DNA from: Holtermannia corniformis
Taxonomy: Eukaryota > Basidiomycota > Tremellomycetes > Holtermanniales
Direction: 5' to 3'
NCBI GenBank assembly: GCA_001599935.1
Contig: BCIJ01000003.1
Span: 572,926-636,925 of the forward strand
Length of the DNA stretch: 64,000 nt
Position numbers and translations under genes: made by a program. Positions 40,574 to 53,000 of this stretch are shown one piece after another; positions within the stretch are counted from its first letter, which is position 1, and every line of letters begins with the position of its first letter. A model generated the notes under the pieces. The model saw nothing but the letters and a program-made list of their open reading frames with translations. It did no database searches and was not told the DNA's origin.

Positions 40574-42850
40574 ATGTCCTGGATCTCGTGGGGACTCTCA
40601 TCCTCTAGTCCACAATACGAAGAGCTCGTCGGTCAGTTCGACGCTTCAGCTCATTCCAGCACACAAGCTCGAGCTAACGGACGTGCACAGAAAAGGCATG
40701 CTCGCCCAACAACCTCCCCGGCCAACCCGAAGACATTGCGCTCAACCTCGAGATCTGCGATCTGATCCGGTCGAAAGCGGTACAGCCGAAACCGGCGATG
40801 CAGGCGCTGCGCAAACGACTGGCGACGAGGAATGGCCGGGTCCAGACGAGTGCTCTCTCGGTCCGTCGGCAGCAACCGGTGTTCTGCGGCTAGATCGAGC
40901 TGACCAATGTTGGCAGCTTGTTGATACGTGCATTAAAAACGGTGGCGACCACTTTCTGCTTGAGATAGCCAGCAAGGAGTTTATCGACGAAATGTCGACA
41001 CTGGTGAAAGCGCCCGTTAGTCAGCTTGCCACCTTTCGACCGTCTCACGCTGATCGCACACAGGGGATCCAGCCAGACGTCCAGAACCAAGCACTGCGCC
41101 TGTTCCAGCAGTGGGCGCTCGCATTCGAGGCCAAGCCCGAGCTCGGCTACTTTGTAGAAGTCTACAAGGAGCTCAAGGCGTCAGGTCGGTGCAGCCTTAC
41201 TGCTTCGGCCGGCACTAACACCCCACTAGGCGTCAAGTTCCCTCCTCCCGCTTCCGTCCCCTCGCACCTCTTGACGACGTCGACGGCGCCGACCTGGGTC
41301 GATTCCGACACGTGCATGCGCTGCCGCTCCGCCTTTACGTTTACGAACCGCAAACATCACTGCCGCAACTGCGGCCTCGTGTTTGACCAAGCGTGCTCGT
41401 CCAAGATGATGCCGCTCCCGCGCTTTGGAATCACCCAAGACGTTCGCGTGTGCGAAGGCTGCTGGATCAAGGCAGGCAAGAACAAGCCCCCGGAAGTGCC
41501 CAAGGAGCGCACGCCGCGATCGCGCCACGACGTTGATGCAGACTTGCAGCGGGCGATCGAACTCAGTCTGGCAGAGTCGCAAGCGTTTCTAGGCGCCGGC
41601 AGTGAGCCGCCGTTGGTCCAGCGCTCGGGAGCCCAGGTCGAAGACGACGATGACGAGTTTAGGCTCGCGATCGAAGCCAGTCTGCGCGAGTCGGAACGGG
41701 CGAGGCCGAGTGCGCCAGGCGGGCTCGAGGAGACAGAATACAAGGTCGGTTGAGCGTCAATCCGCGTCGGTTCAGAGCTGACACGACTCAGCCGCTGCCA
41801 ACATTCGACCTCAGTCCCCGAGAAGCCGAGACGATCTCGACGTTTTCATCCGTCATGGGTCAAGCAACGGCGTACGGCGAGCGCGATCTACGTCGGTTCC
41901 CGCACGCACACGAGCTATATCAGCAAGCGTACGCGCTCGGCGGCAAGCTCCAACGGAATATCGAAGAGAAAAAGACCAAGCAGAGTCAGTCGGGCTCTCT
42001 GTCATGTCGATAACGTTACTGATTGCACGATATAGACATGCTGGGCGAAGCTCAGGCAAAGATCTCGGAAGCCGTCTCGCTGTACGGTCGATTGCTTGAT
42101 GAACAGCAGGCGCACGCCGATCGTCAACGTCAACAGGCAGCACAGCAGCCGAGCTATTTGACAAGCCCGTACCAGCCGTACACCCAGAACCTGTATCAGC
42201 AGCAACAGCCATACTACCCTCTACAGCAGCCTGCCGCACCTGGAGCCGGACCATCTCTGTACCCGGCCATGCCGACCGGCCCGCAGGGATACGAGACCTC
42301 GCCGTATTCGCAGCAGCCGTACCAGCCAGCGCCGCAGCGTCAAGACTCGTATCCACAGGCACCGGTACAGGATTCGTACGCGCAGCAACAGCAGTATGAG
42401 CCTGGTCCATCGCGTTATGCGCAGCAGCAGCCGGCGCAAGAGCTGTACCAGCAGCAGCAGCTACAGCAGCAGTACCAGCCCCAGCAACCGTCCGCTCCGA
42501 TACATCACCAGCAGCGCAATCCCGAGCGCCAGTCTTCCATCCCCTACGCGTCTTCCCCCGCAGCTTCAGCACCGACCGGCACGAGCTCCCAGCCCGTCGG
42601 CTACCCAGACAGCGTGCAGCCATACGCCTCGGCGCCCGTCACGATCCACTCGCCACCACCCGTTGACCTCTCCACACATCCGAGCTCGCCTACCAACTCG
42701 CGCGCGGCTACCTCGCCCCAGCAGCTCTTCACGAGCTCACCGAAACAGCTCGCGGCGTTCCCAATGTTCCCCTCGGCCCCGGCTGGTGGCTTCCCGGAAC
42801 CGCAGAGGACTGACGAGCCGCCAAAGGAGGCATTGCTGATTGAGCTTTGA
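40574..42850 (+). CDS. VPS27: ESCRT-0 subunit Vps27 (VHS-FYVE-UIM)
   Basis: [19 protein letters not shown] opens the protein, followed by the VHS domain ([51 protein letters not shown]). The FYVE finger shows [19 protein letters not shown] and VRVCEGCW, but has VFDQAC where a Cys ligand is usual. Two ubiquitin-interacting motifs follow ([15 protein letters not shown] and [15 protein letters not shown]). Then comes a helical Hse1-binding core and a long Gln/Tyr/Pro-rich tail. The last residues, ALLIEL, look like a clathrin box. It sorts ubiquitinated cargo on endosomes through PI3P. Five or so introns. It lies in a window with RIM20, another ESCRT-linked gene, but the two are not adjacent. Confidence 0.93.
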
Positions 42851-42947
42851 GTGAGGGACGGAGGGAAGTTGTATGTACAGTCAGTCGGTGGTATGCAATG
42901 AAACGGTCATTCATGCCGATGAGAAGGCGAGCTACGGGTGCGCTACG

Positions 42948-43361
42948 CTATGTACGCACATTACCCACATCAGTGAGCTGATAGAGACCACTCGAAGACA
43001 CAGCTGCCCAAGACAATGGTGTGTCTTTAGTGGACATGTTTGTCTCACTCACGTGGATCCAGCCGTAGCCTTTGGTCGACACCACTTGGCCCACGTAGTC
43101 CCTGCTCTCAGTCCGGACGAGTATCAGATCACCCCGTTTGAGCTTGGCGATTACATCTAAACCCTCATTAATGTTGAATCTCCCTGGGTTTGACGGCTGG
43201 ACATTGTTGGTACTGAAGATGTGGGTATGATATGTTCGGGAGAACAACAGGGGTCTGAAGCGAGTTTTTATCGCCAAAGGGCGCAGTCGGTGGCAAATCG
43301 CATGATTGAGATGCGAAGCGTTCTCATAAAGGTACCAACTAGTTGTACGTCGCCGCCGCAT
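42948..43361 (-). CDS. Small beta-rich protein, cluster member A (start uncertain)
   Basis: The C-terminal 75 residues look like a compact beta domain: KRGDLILVRTESRDYVGQ, then GYGWIHV, then TPLSWAAVSSSGLYQLTD. The strand pattern (V.V.. DG or RD, y.g.v, turn, P-x-W, g-x-y-x-v) is echoed in members B (44068-44307) and C (44860-45150). The frame runs up to a Met at 43361, but the first 45 residues are Arg/His-rich and do not match B or C. The true start may come from an upstream exon, or this copy may lack one. Function unknown. Confidence 0.4.
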   Translation of the reverse strand: MRRRRTTSWYLYENASHLNHAICHRLRPLAIKTRFRPLLFSRTYHTHIFSTNNVQPSNPGRFNINEGLDVIAKLKRGDLILVRTESRDYVGQVVSTKGYGWIHVSETNMSTKDTPLSWAAVSSSGLYQLTDVGNVRT

Positions 43362-44067
43362 CGCGCGACGGCGGGATAGGCAAGTGTCTAACCAGAAAGG
43401 GGTGACGTAGGCTCCCCCTCGAAACTGGTCATAGGCATGCGTTGAGCCGCTTAAATTATGTTGACACGTGGTCTAGTGGCCCCCTGTAAAAGCTTTCTGC
43501 GCCCGCTATAAGTGATGGACGGTGAGAGCATGTGTTAGCGAGGCGTTAGCAGATTGCTAGCCGTCCGCCGACTGGCAGTTTGGCCCAAATCGCCCAAAGG
43601 CCGGCTTCGAGCTTGGCTCAAGACGTCTTTCGCCATCTCGACGGCGGCTGCAAACTCAAGGCTCACCCACCATCCTCCCCGTCTTCCTCCGCCGTTGACA
43701 CTGGCGGCGCTGCCGAAGTAAAAAGCCCTCTAGTTCGTGCAGACCTCACACTTGCGCGCTTACGAGAAAGAGATGGCATCGGGGAACACGTTCCGACGGG
43801 ACATACACAGACGAAGTCCAGGCCGAGGCTCTCGAAGTCGGCGGTCATGCTGGTGGTGACCCAACCTGCGTATGCGTCCATGTCTGTCTTGCTTGCAGGG
43901 CGCTGTCAGCACAGTGTCTCGAGATGGGTGATATGCAGTCTTTTGTATGGACGTCGCCATCCACCTCGTCGTCCTTCTCGCTATCAGTCATCGACATCCA
44001 TAAGGCAGCCCGTTGCCCTGTATAGCTACTTGAACCAAGCCAGCTATGGGCACTGCTGATCATGCGA
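43362..44067. other. Gap between cluster members A and B
   Basis: About 700 bp. A weak possible minus-strand gene lies around 43663-44031. It would read MSMTDSEKDDEVDGDVHT, then after a putative intron DMDAYAGWVTTSMTADFE and a tail AEEDGEDGG. The splice is not convincing and I do not call it. A tRNA-like A-box string near 43471 lacks a B box. Confidence 0.3.
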
Positions 44068-44307
44068 CTACAGTTGCTGCCGCGATACCTTGTGCTCGCC
44101 ATCGGCCGACTGGTAGAGCGACCAGACAGGGTTTGCGATTGTGTCATCTTGTTTCAATGTGACCGTCCGCGCGCTTCGGTCGCGCTCGGTGACGGTCGCC
44201 GTGTACGTAGTACCATCGGTCTCGGTCACTCGGACCGTGGTGTTCTTGCTCACATACGAGCCGAGGGCGATCCAGTTGCTACCGTTTTCGAGGTGAAGCG
44301 TAGACAT
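44068..44307 (-). CDS. Small beta-rich protein, cluster member B
   Basis: A single-exon frame of 79 residues starting MSTLHLENGSNWIALGS, with an all-beta look: NTTVRVTETDGTTYTATV, RTVTLKQDD, NPVWSLYQSADGEHKV. Alternating hydrophobic residues, an internal DG turn and the P-x-W...G-x-x-K-V ending align with member C and more weakly with A. There is no signal peptide or Cys. A TATA-like cctctatac occurs about 75 bp upstream. It could be a lineage-specific protein; no function can be assigned. Confidence 0.5.
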   Translation of the reverse strand: MSTLHLENGSNWIALGSYVSKNTTVRVTETDGTTYTATVTERDRSARTVTLKQDDTIANPVWSLYQSADGEHKVSRQQL

Positions 44308-44859
44308 AGCGATGACTTGAGCTCGTTGGACGGAGTGGTTTCTGAGGAGATAGCTTGGTACTTATGGCCCAAAGAGCGCTGCAAGTATAGAGGAAGGTGT
44401 CTCAATAACCGTTACATCATATCCAATAAACGACACAAGAGCGAAAGCCACCTACCCAGCAAACGTTTCGTCCTTTGTCAAGCAGCGGTCAACGCTTGCC
44501 GTGATCGCCGCACTGTATCACCGCTCGAGCGCTGCAAAAGAGGCGGGGAACACAAAAGACGGGCAACGATACCGACGATCCCCTTTTGATGGCCTCGGGC
44601 CAAGCTTGAGGGAACGTCTTGCAACTAAGACATGCCGATCTTAGAGCCGGGAGGGTACAATACTTGGAGGGCTGTATGCTGTATCGACAACTTTCGCGCA
44701 GAAGCTGTCAATGGGCCCGCTCACTTCGCCATCCGCCCGTATCGAGCACTTGAAGCGACCTACCGTGAACGCTAGTATGATCGCTGCTTCACGAGACTGT
44801 CAAGAGTTTAACAGTTTAACTGCTGCTGGGTAACTCGTTCATGGAGCTATCAGCTGCTA
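44308..44859. other. Gap between cluster members B and C
   Basis: 552 bp. A short direct repeat tcatggagct occurs near 44838 and 44867. No gene seen. Confidence 0.35.
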
Positions 44860-45150
44860 TCATATCGTCATGGAGCTAGCGCCGGCTCCGTAGGCGCTGC
44901 CCGGCCCCCCCAGACGTTCAGAGTAACTTTCACCTACCTCGTACCCGTTGGCGGTCTTGCGGAAGGTCCACTTTGGCGTCGTGGTCAGTTTATCCTTGGC
45001 GTTCACACAGACGGATGAACAGAAAGCCCACGAGATACGGCCTGAAAACACACTTCCATCGTCATCGAGTATTTGAGCCGTGTCTTCTGCCCAAATGTCG
45101 GACACTTCACTCTCAGGCTTCAGTTTGATCGTTTTCAGGTTGGCTGACAT
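44860..45150 (-). CDS. Small beta-rich protein, cluster member C
   Basis: A frame of 96 residues: MSANLKTIKLKPESEVSDIW, then DTAQILDDDGSVFSGRISW, a CSSVCV segment, then TTPKWTFRKTANGYEV and a Gly/Ser-rich tail. The DDG turn followed by an aromatic strand and the TPKW...NGYEV ending match member B (NPVW...DGEHKV). A gtaggt sequence directly after NGYE could be a splice donor, so the Gly-rich tail may be artefactual. Orientation is the same as A and B. Unknown function. Confidence 0.5.
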   Translation of the reverse strand: MSANLKTIKLKPESEVSDIWAEDTAQILDDDGSVFSGRISWAFCSSVCVNAKDKLTTTPKWTFRKTANGYEVGESYSERLGGPGSAYGAGASSMTI

Positions 45151-46110
45151 GGGACGACTGCAGACGTCGTTGGTTGCTCTTCACCTTCGACGAAGGACCA
45201 ACTCGTGGCGCTTATGTAGACCTGTCCGAGCTAGGGGCGAAGGCTGATGGTGAAGGTTGGCATCTTGCTCGATGCCTTCTGTGGATCGATGGCACCGAAT
45301 GTCATCAATGGAAGACCCTGCTCGCCCATGGCATCCTGCGACAAAGGTTACTTTACAGCCGCAGGCGTGTGGCGGCACATACGGAGAGAACGGGTCGGGA
45401 TCGTGCAGATCCGCCTGCACCGTAATTGCTTACCGAGCTGAGCCGAATCAGCTTAGCGCAGACCTCCATTGACGAAACATCTCGCGTCTCAGCATGCAGT
45501 CAAGCCCTCTCACGCGGTCCACCAACACGCATCCTAAGAGTAGCGCGCAGGGTAGTGTTGGTTTAATGATGCCTGCACCATTAGCGGTAGGCGCAGACGT
45601 TCGCTAGCGGTCATCGGCCACGCCTCGCTTTGAAGCTAGCGCTAGCGCTCGAAGGATGCCCAGTGTCAGTGCGCGGCCTGAACCGAGGCAAGCATGTCAT
45701 CTGAGACCCTTTACAGATAGAGAATCCACACACGGCTTTCTGACCTCTGCAAGTCGTATTCACCGTAAGCTCATACCACCCGAGCTGTATACTGAAACAG
45801 TGCAGGTCAGATGGAAAACTCTCAGCACACTAGCGAAGAGGCAGAGTTGAGCGGCTGCGTCGAGGATATGGCGCTTTCTGATTGCCTTTGTCGATCGTGA
45901 TGCCGCTCGGTACAGCGCAGGCTCAGCTCAGCTCAGAATCTGGCTCCGCCAGTTCTCATTTCATGCAGTCGAATCCCATCGGTCTCGCCATGTAGGCGTA
46001 TAGTACAATTACAATCCGGATGCGCGTCCCCAGCCCCATTATCCCCGTGCTCTCTCAATCCATCAACGTCAGTTCAACAAGGTGCTTTGGTCCAAACTCG
46101 TCGCGAACCA
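45151..46110. other. Intergenic, 960 bp
   Basis: Contains a perfect 12-bp palindrome (agcgctagcgct, 45638-45649) and a short ctcag tandem run near 45919-45935. Small ORFs exist on both strands but none looks real. The left part should include the promoter of member C, with a tacataagc TATA-like string near 45217. Confidence 0.4.
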
Positions 46111-46574
46111 TCACATGACCTCTTGGATCTTGAGGCGCGAAGCCCAGTTTTCGGGCTCGCGTTCGAGCGCGGTGGGACGCCACCTGTACTATAACGAGTG
46201 TGAGCGGGGGTAACGGAGGAGGGGAGAGGATTGACCTACTTCTTTGTGGGTCTTGCGGAGATGACGGGTGATTTGGTAGCCCATCCAGGTGAGGCCGGCG
46301 GCTGTCACGACGAAGAGGGGGTAGGCTTCGATCGGGACGTCGAGAGAGTCTGAAAGTGGGTCAGTATAGCTGCAAGCAGATGGAGCTCAGCGCTGACCAT
46401 TGCCGAAGCGGATTTTCTGCGACAAGTCAGAATAGGCCATGTCAAGGTTGGCAAGCGACTTACTCGGAGACCACTGTCGCGGACTTGAGAGGCCATGCCT
46501 CGCCTAGCGACCGTGCGTGTAGCGGCAGAGCGCAAAGCTGGGAGAGTACGGAGAGCAAGCATTGTGATATCCAA
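46111..46574 (-). CDS. Mitochondrial B12D/NDUFA4-like small subunit
   Basis: The presequence MLALRTLPALRSAATRTVARRGM precedes RFGNDSLDVPIEAYPLFVVTAAGL and a single membrane span (AAGLTWMGYQITRHL), then a charged segment RKTHKE. After an intron (acceptor tatag) comes YRWRPTALEREPENW and IQEVM. The order P-[IV]-E-x-Y-P-L, a span, then W/R...x-E-P-x-N-W matches B12D/NDUFA4 (MLRQ) proteins, which associate with respiratory complex I or IV in the inner membrane. About 95 residues over three or four exons. The annotated start could be four codons upstream of the second Met. Confidence 0.65.
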
Positions 46575-47077
46575 AGGAGGATCGAGTAGTAGTGCTGTTA
46601 GGCTAGTTGGTGTGTAAAGCTGTGTGTGACTGGTTGTCTGGCTCTATCACTCGGCTGCATCCTGCTGGTCTTATACCACTGCGCGGTCGGAAAGTGACGC
46701 CTGGCGTTGGCGACGGCCGTGTGCTATCGCACGAGATCCGTTGACGGTTTACGCGTGCGCGCCCGAGCCCGCCACAATCGAGGCCGCTGCCACTCGTGCG
46801 GTTCATCCCGAACGTCGGAATGGAGAGGAACGGGTGAGGAGAGGACGGGGCCGGCAGCAGGAGCGTGGGAGGTGCATGGTTGTAGATCCACAGCGTCATC
46901 CCGAGCGACCGCATGATCACCGTGCGGACGATAGCGACCGTCTATGGGAACGGTCGGAATCCCGTATGCTACCCTCACTTTACACAACAACGTGATCCTG
47001 GCCCGTGCTTTCTTTGGCCGGGTTGAGACGGACGAGCGCCAGAGCACCACCGGGACAGAGCCAGACGGCGCACGGCC
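46575..47077. other. Divergent intergenic before APC1
   Basis: 503 bp between the divergent starts of the B12D-like gene and APC1. An in-frame ATG at 46911 exists but would need an unsupported splice to reach APC1. No other gene seen. Confidence 0.4.
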
Positions 47078-50000
47078 ATGAACGCAGCCGTCCTCGGCTC
47101 GGCAACTTGGCCCGCTCAGCAGCTCCATCACAGGCGGAAGGACCGCCATGCACACTCGTTGCTACCGGCTTCTTCCCTGCATAGGTCGGTTGGGTGTTGC
47201 CCCGACTTCACTCGTGATGAGACAGAGTACCTCGAGCCGAGTGATGAAGAGCTAGCATGGTATGACAGTACGCTCATCTGGTCGCGCGGCGCCCAAGTGT
47301 TCCGCACCTTCTCTTTCGACGCTTCACGCGAGGTCATCGCTCGCGCCGCTTTCGTCTTGTTCCCTGCGCCTGGCTTGGACGTAGACACTGGACCATCACG
47401 GCATGCTACCGGACACGGTATATCCAGCACCAGCAAACCCGGCAAGGCTCCTCAAGCCCCCTCGTCGACGTTCGGCCCGTTCTCGAGCTCGCAACACTGT
47501 CACTGGGGTGGCCCGCGCGGTAGCAGCTCGAGCAACGCCTCCTCATCCTCAACCCTCCAGCGCACCCTCGTCATCTTTCTCGAAACCCACGCACACATTT
47601 ACTTTCCCTCTGGCGAGCACACGACCGTCCACCTCCCGTTCCTCATCGATGTCGCGCTCCCTCTTGCAACCGGCGGCGTCATCCTACAGCGCGCACTGGA
47701 ACGGAGAGAGAAGAAACGATGGGCGAGGCGGAGGGCCGGCAAGGGTGTTCTAGACGATATCATGGAGCCTGATAGGACGACGGGGTCAATCTTGGACGAC
47801 CTCGATGACCTGGATGACGAGCTCGAGACTCTCCCGAGGCTGTATACGCTCATGACGCCGCGTGGCGAACTGCGACCGATTGCGCAGACTCCGATCATCG
47901 ATGGCGGTTATCCTGGCCAAACAGGCCCTGTCAAGTTGCCTTCACCGACTCGACCGCTCTCGTCCGAGCTATCAGTCGTACATGTCTCGTCTGCTCCGTA
48001 CCCGTTCATCATCGTCATCGACCATCAGGCTCGCGAGCTTGTGCTCTACCGCTGGACCCACATGCCCGACACTGCCGCCACACCGACTCCAACGCCGGCG
48101 CTGGCCCCTCAATCCCCCCTAGCTGCACTCGCACCGCCCGTACCAAGCAAATCCTCTGCTCGGCCCTCGGTCGCCCGGAAACGCTCGTCCTTGGGTCCAG
48201 TCGATCGCCGCTCCTCAGCTCTAGGGATCAGCAACACGGCCGACCCACTCGATAGGTCTACGCGCCGGAGCTCTCTGCAGCGCCAACCTCGTACAACCGA
48301 ATCGCTGCATGCAGCGCTTGACCCTGAAGAAGCGTACCGCCCCGCCGTATCGACGAATCGCCGTCTGGCATCCATGTCGGGTCCGGGCGCTGAACGCGAT
48401 CGACGAACTTCGGTCGGGAGGGCCGATTTGAACCGGAGCATGGACCGCATGGCGCTCAACGGGGCAGAAGAGAGGGATCTGAGGGAGACGACAATGCTGT
48501 TTGGGCTCGAGCGCGATGAGACGGCATTGGAGAGTGAGATTGTGGTGCAGCGCGTCGTAGGGTGGCCGTTACCCGGGTATGTCACGGTGTTTTCACGATA
48601 AGATCACGCGCATACTGACGATGACCTCGTCAGGAATAGAGATCTCGACTCGAGTGAGATGACTGCGTTCCTGTCCGATACTCGTTCACCCTCACACGCG
48701 ACCGTCAACGTCCACTTCAACTCTTCTCGAGTACCGTACCTCCAGCCGTTCGAGATCCGGCTCGTTGAAACTTCGTCCAAGCTCGCGTACTCTGTCCGTC
48801 CCTCGCACGAAATCGAATGCTCAGCCGCACTGCCGATCATTGCGACGCGCAGACGGGTGCCCGACGTCCTGGTTCTCAAGACGGATGGACAACTCGAGCT
48901 CATCACGAGCGGTACGCAGAAGATCCCAGTGCACATCGGGCTATCGTCGCGGATCGTCGACATCTCGGATGCCGTTGGGACTCGCTTCACGGCCACATTT
49001 GCAGGCGAAGCGGTACGCTGCTCGATCAACGGCCTGCTGCAGGATGACTTGGCGCGACGGTGCTTGGACGCTCTGGCCATCATCCTGCCGACGGCCGACG
49101 TGTTTGTGCTCAAGCGTGAACTTGTGACGCGCCAAGCGACGGGTTGGTCCGAGTTTGCAGAGATCTTCGCAGCCACATTGGGGCTGTCACCGGTTATGGC
49201 AACGCCTAGCGATCCGATACAGCATGCTGTACAGTACGCGCAGAAAGCGACCGATCCCTTGCTCCGCCGCCTAGCCATGCGCCGAGCCAAAACACAATCA
49301 CACTCAAGCGACATGGCACGCACTCGCACACACCTCCAATGCGAGCGGTTGGACGCCGCCGCGCGTGGCTCGAGTCTGCTCGCGTTGCACCTTGTGGCAC
49401 AGGATTGCCGACTGGATGCCGTACGCGAGGGACGTCTGGCGCAGTTGGTGCCATTGATCACCAAGCTTGCGTATGCGCTGGGGCGGAGCGATTGGGCGGA
49501 TTACTGGATGCGCTTGTGTCCTTTGGCGACGGCAGGTCTTCATCCGCCCATACACTCGGGTGAGTGCCTTGTCATGGGCAACACGGGTACATCGGCTGAT
49601 ACCTGCTTCGCAGTGGTTCAGAGTCATCCGCACCCACTGCTAGATGCCTTTGATAGCCCACCGGACATCCTCAACCACCTCCGCCGCCGCCTAATGGGCA
49701 AGCCGGCAATCTACCCCACCCGGCTCGCTTTGATCAATCTACGCCAAGACGACCATCCCGAAGTCGGCAACGTGCAACCTCTAGGCCTGACCGACGAGGT
49801 CTTGGGAATCTACGAAATGCTCTGTCCCTCTGCTACCGATACCTCGCCCTCGCCCATCACAGCGCGCGCATCACGCACCGTTCTGTGTATGGTAGATCGA
49901 GGTCTGGACGAGACGTGGCTCGCTCGCTTGGCGTTTGCCGTCGCGATCCCGATCCGCGAAGCAATCAAGTTGTGTCAAGCTGCGCCGCAGCGCGACTGGC

Positions 50001-53000
50001 CACTGCAAGCTTATCGACTCGTTGGCCGGGCGGACCAGGCTGTGCAAAGCCTGGCACTGGCCGGTGACGAATTCCAGAAGACTCCTGATACGGTTCGTCG
50101 GACTGTGCAGTACACAAGTGAGCCACTGACGGCAAGTCAGGCGCATGTGCACGGTATCACGAGTATCGGTGGTATCTTGCGATCCGTACGGCCGGATATT
50201 GGCGCGGGAGCCCAGACGAAACAGGAGAAGAGGCCGGAAGCGTTGCCAGACATTCGGTTCGGGGCAGACAAGCGCTTGCAAGAGGTTGCTGGGATGTTGG
50301 AAACCAACACGATCCGATGCCTCGCTGCTCCTGTGACTGCGAATGCCGAGTGCGTGCCGGTCTGTGACGACGTGTGGAGCTAACGGCCGGCAGCGAGCAA
50401 GAAGCCGAAGCTTTGCAACAAAGTGTAGCCCATACTATTGCGCATCGGACAATGGCGACTTCGGTCGGCCGCGGCATGTTCACGTACGCAACCAAGCTCG
50501 CCGTCGTCACCGATGCGTGGGCGATCCCGCCGTTGGAGGTCTCGGTCAAGTTCCTGCCAGGCAACATGGTCGTCAATCCTGCGTTGCCGCAAGACAGCTT
50601 TGATTGGCCGCAGTTCAACAATGGCGTTGCGGAGGCACTATCGATCTCACCCAACTCGTCCGGGATTGATAGCTCGTGGATCGTCTTCAACAAGCCGCAT
50701 CCGCTTAATCCCAGTCACGGCGGTTTCCTCTTGGGTCTGGGCTTGACAGGCCACTTGCGCTGCATGCAGACATGGCACGCCTTCCCTTACCTCGAGCCTC
50801 GCCACGACTTTACGACCATCGGTCTGCTGCTTGGTCTCGCAGCTTCGTTTGCTGGAAGTCAAGATCCGATGTTGACAAAGGTGGCCTCGCTGCACACGCA
50901 CGCCCTGTTGCCTATGGGATCCATGGAGCTGAATGCCTCACCCATCGTCCAATCGACTGCGCTCGTGAGCCTGGGGCTCCTATACATCGGCAGTCGAAGT
51001 CACCGCATGGCCGACGCGACACTTCGCGAGATCGGCAGAGCTACAATGCCTGGGGCTGAAGCTTTTGGAGAACATCAAGAGCTGTACTCCTTTTCTGCAG
51101 CGATGGCGTTCGGGCTCGTCATGCTCGGTCAAGGTAGCCAGAGCAGCAGCTACGTTGAGAGAGGAATGATCCAGAAGCTACGACGCTGTGTCATTGGTGA
51201 TGTCGCCTCCCTGCAAGCTACAAGACCCTCGACGGATACGATCGATCCGACATATACCGCACCAGGCGCGACTCTGGCGTTCGGCTTCATGTTCCTGAAG
51301 ACGGGCCGGAAAGACATTATCGACATCCTCGAAATCCCCCAAACGTCATACGCGCTTGACCACATTCGGCCCGATCTTCTCCTAGTGCGCACGCTGGCTC
51401 GCGCCCTGATCGACTGGGACAACATTGCGCCAGGGATGCCCTGGATCAACAGTCAATTGCCGCAGTGTATACAGCACCTGCACAAAGACCACAAGAAGGT
51501 ATCGTCGATGGGCTTGGCGAACGAGCTCGCATACTTCAATGTCGTTGCCGGCGCGTGCTTCGCTATCGGGCTCAAGTACGCTGGCACAGCGACCGAGTTT
51601 GCGCACACGACCTTGATGTTCTTCTTTGGCGTCTTTGGCAAGGCGACCGCTAACAACAGTGAGTTTGGCTATTTCTCAGGCGGACGACACTGAAACATTG
51701 CAGCCATGTCATACGAGGGCAAGATTCGAAGGACCGCTGCCCGTCAGGGTCTCAACCTCATCACGATCGCGCTTGCCATGGTCATGTCGGGTACAGGCGA
51801 GCTCAACGTTCTGAGGCGGCTGCGCGTTTCCCACGGTCAAGAGGGCGCAGGCGTCAACTACGGCACTCACATGGCCATGCACATGGCGACCGGCATCCTC
51901 TTCCTTGGCCACGGACGCCACACACTTGGGTCGTCCAACTCGGCGATTGCTGCCATGTGTATCGCCTGCTTTCCGCGCTTCACGGCATCGCCAACGGACA
52001 GCAAGGCCTACCTTCAGGCCTATCGGCACTTGTGGGCAATGGCAGTTGAGCCGCGATGCCTCGTCGCGCGCGATGTCGACACGCACGAGACAGTCTATCT
52101 GCCAGTCAAGGTCCGCGTGATGGAAGGACAGCGCGCCAAGTCGCAACACCTGATTGCTCCTACACTCGTTGCGCCGTTCGAACGCCTCGTCTCCGTTGAA
52201 GTCGACAGTCCGCGCTATTGGCCAGTGACCTACGACGTGCTGAACAACCAACGTGACCGCCTCAACCTCATTCGCACCGGTACCATCTTTGTCAAACGCA
52301 AAGCTGCCTTTCTCGATTACAACAACGATCCCAAAGGCAACCGCAGCATCTTCGTTCGGGCTGGCTCCATGTCGGGTTCAGACTTGTACTACGATCTCAC
52401 GTCGCCAGCGGCTCCGGTCCCAGTCTTGGACGAGAACATCGAGGCGCTCACCCATGCGCATTCCGGCGAGCCAAATATGCGAGCGCTCGGACGCCTCCTC
52501 GCTGGGCGATCGGGTCGATTTGCCCAGTTTGCCAGCTTCGCTCTGATGGAGTGCATCTCGCTCGACAAGCCAACAATGTTCTTCCACTACCTATCAGCCT
52601 TTGTTGCTTGGTGTGCAGTAGAAGCATTCACCAGTTCGAAACAAAGTCTACGGCCAGATGCGGCTTTGCGCGCCGCGTCGGCACCATCCGTCGTCCAGCA
52701 GCTCAAATTCTTGCAGGCGTACTACTCGGCCGCTGTCTTTGACAGACTATACGCACAGAACGCGTCTGCGGCCGACAAGCGATCGACCCTGTTCCGGCCG
52801 GCTTTCCTGTCGGCTTTGTCGCTCATCTTTTCGACGGACACAGCTTCAAGTGGGTCGAGGCGCGGCTACTACAGCCAGCTCGCTTGTGGTCCTCAACTAT
52901 CCGGCCATGAGCTGTTGAGTCTGTCGCTGCACCTTGATGCAAGCAACGTCCCACCAGTCGCGCTACTACGCGGCTTGCAAGCGGGGGTGCGTCAAGCTCA

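Noticed and set aside
43465..43510. ggtctagtggc resembling a tRNA A box
   Set aside because: There is no B box downstream and no acceptor stem pairing, so it is not a tRNA gene.
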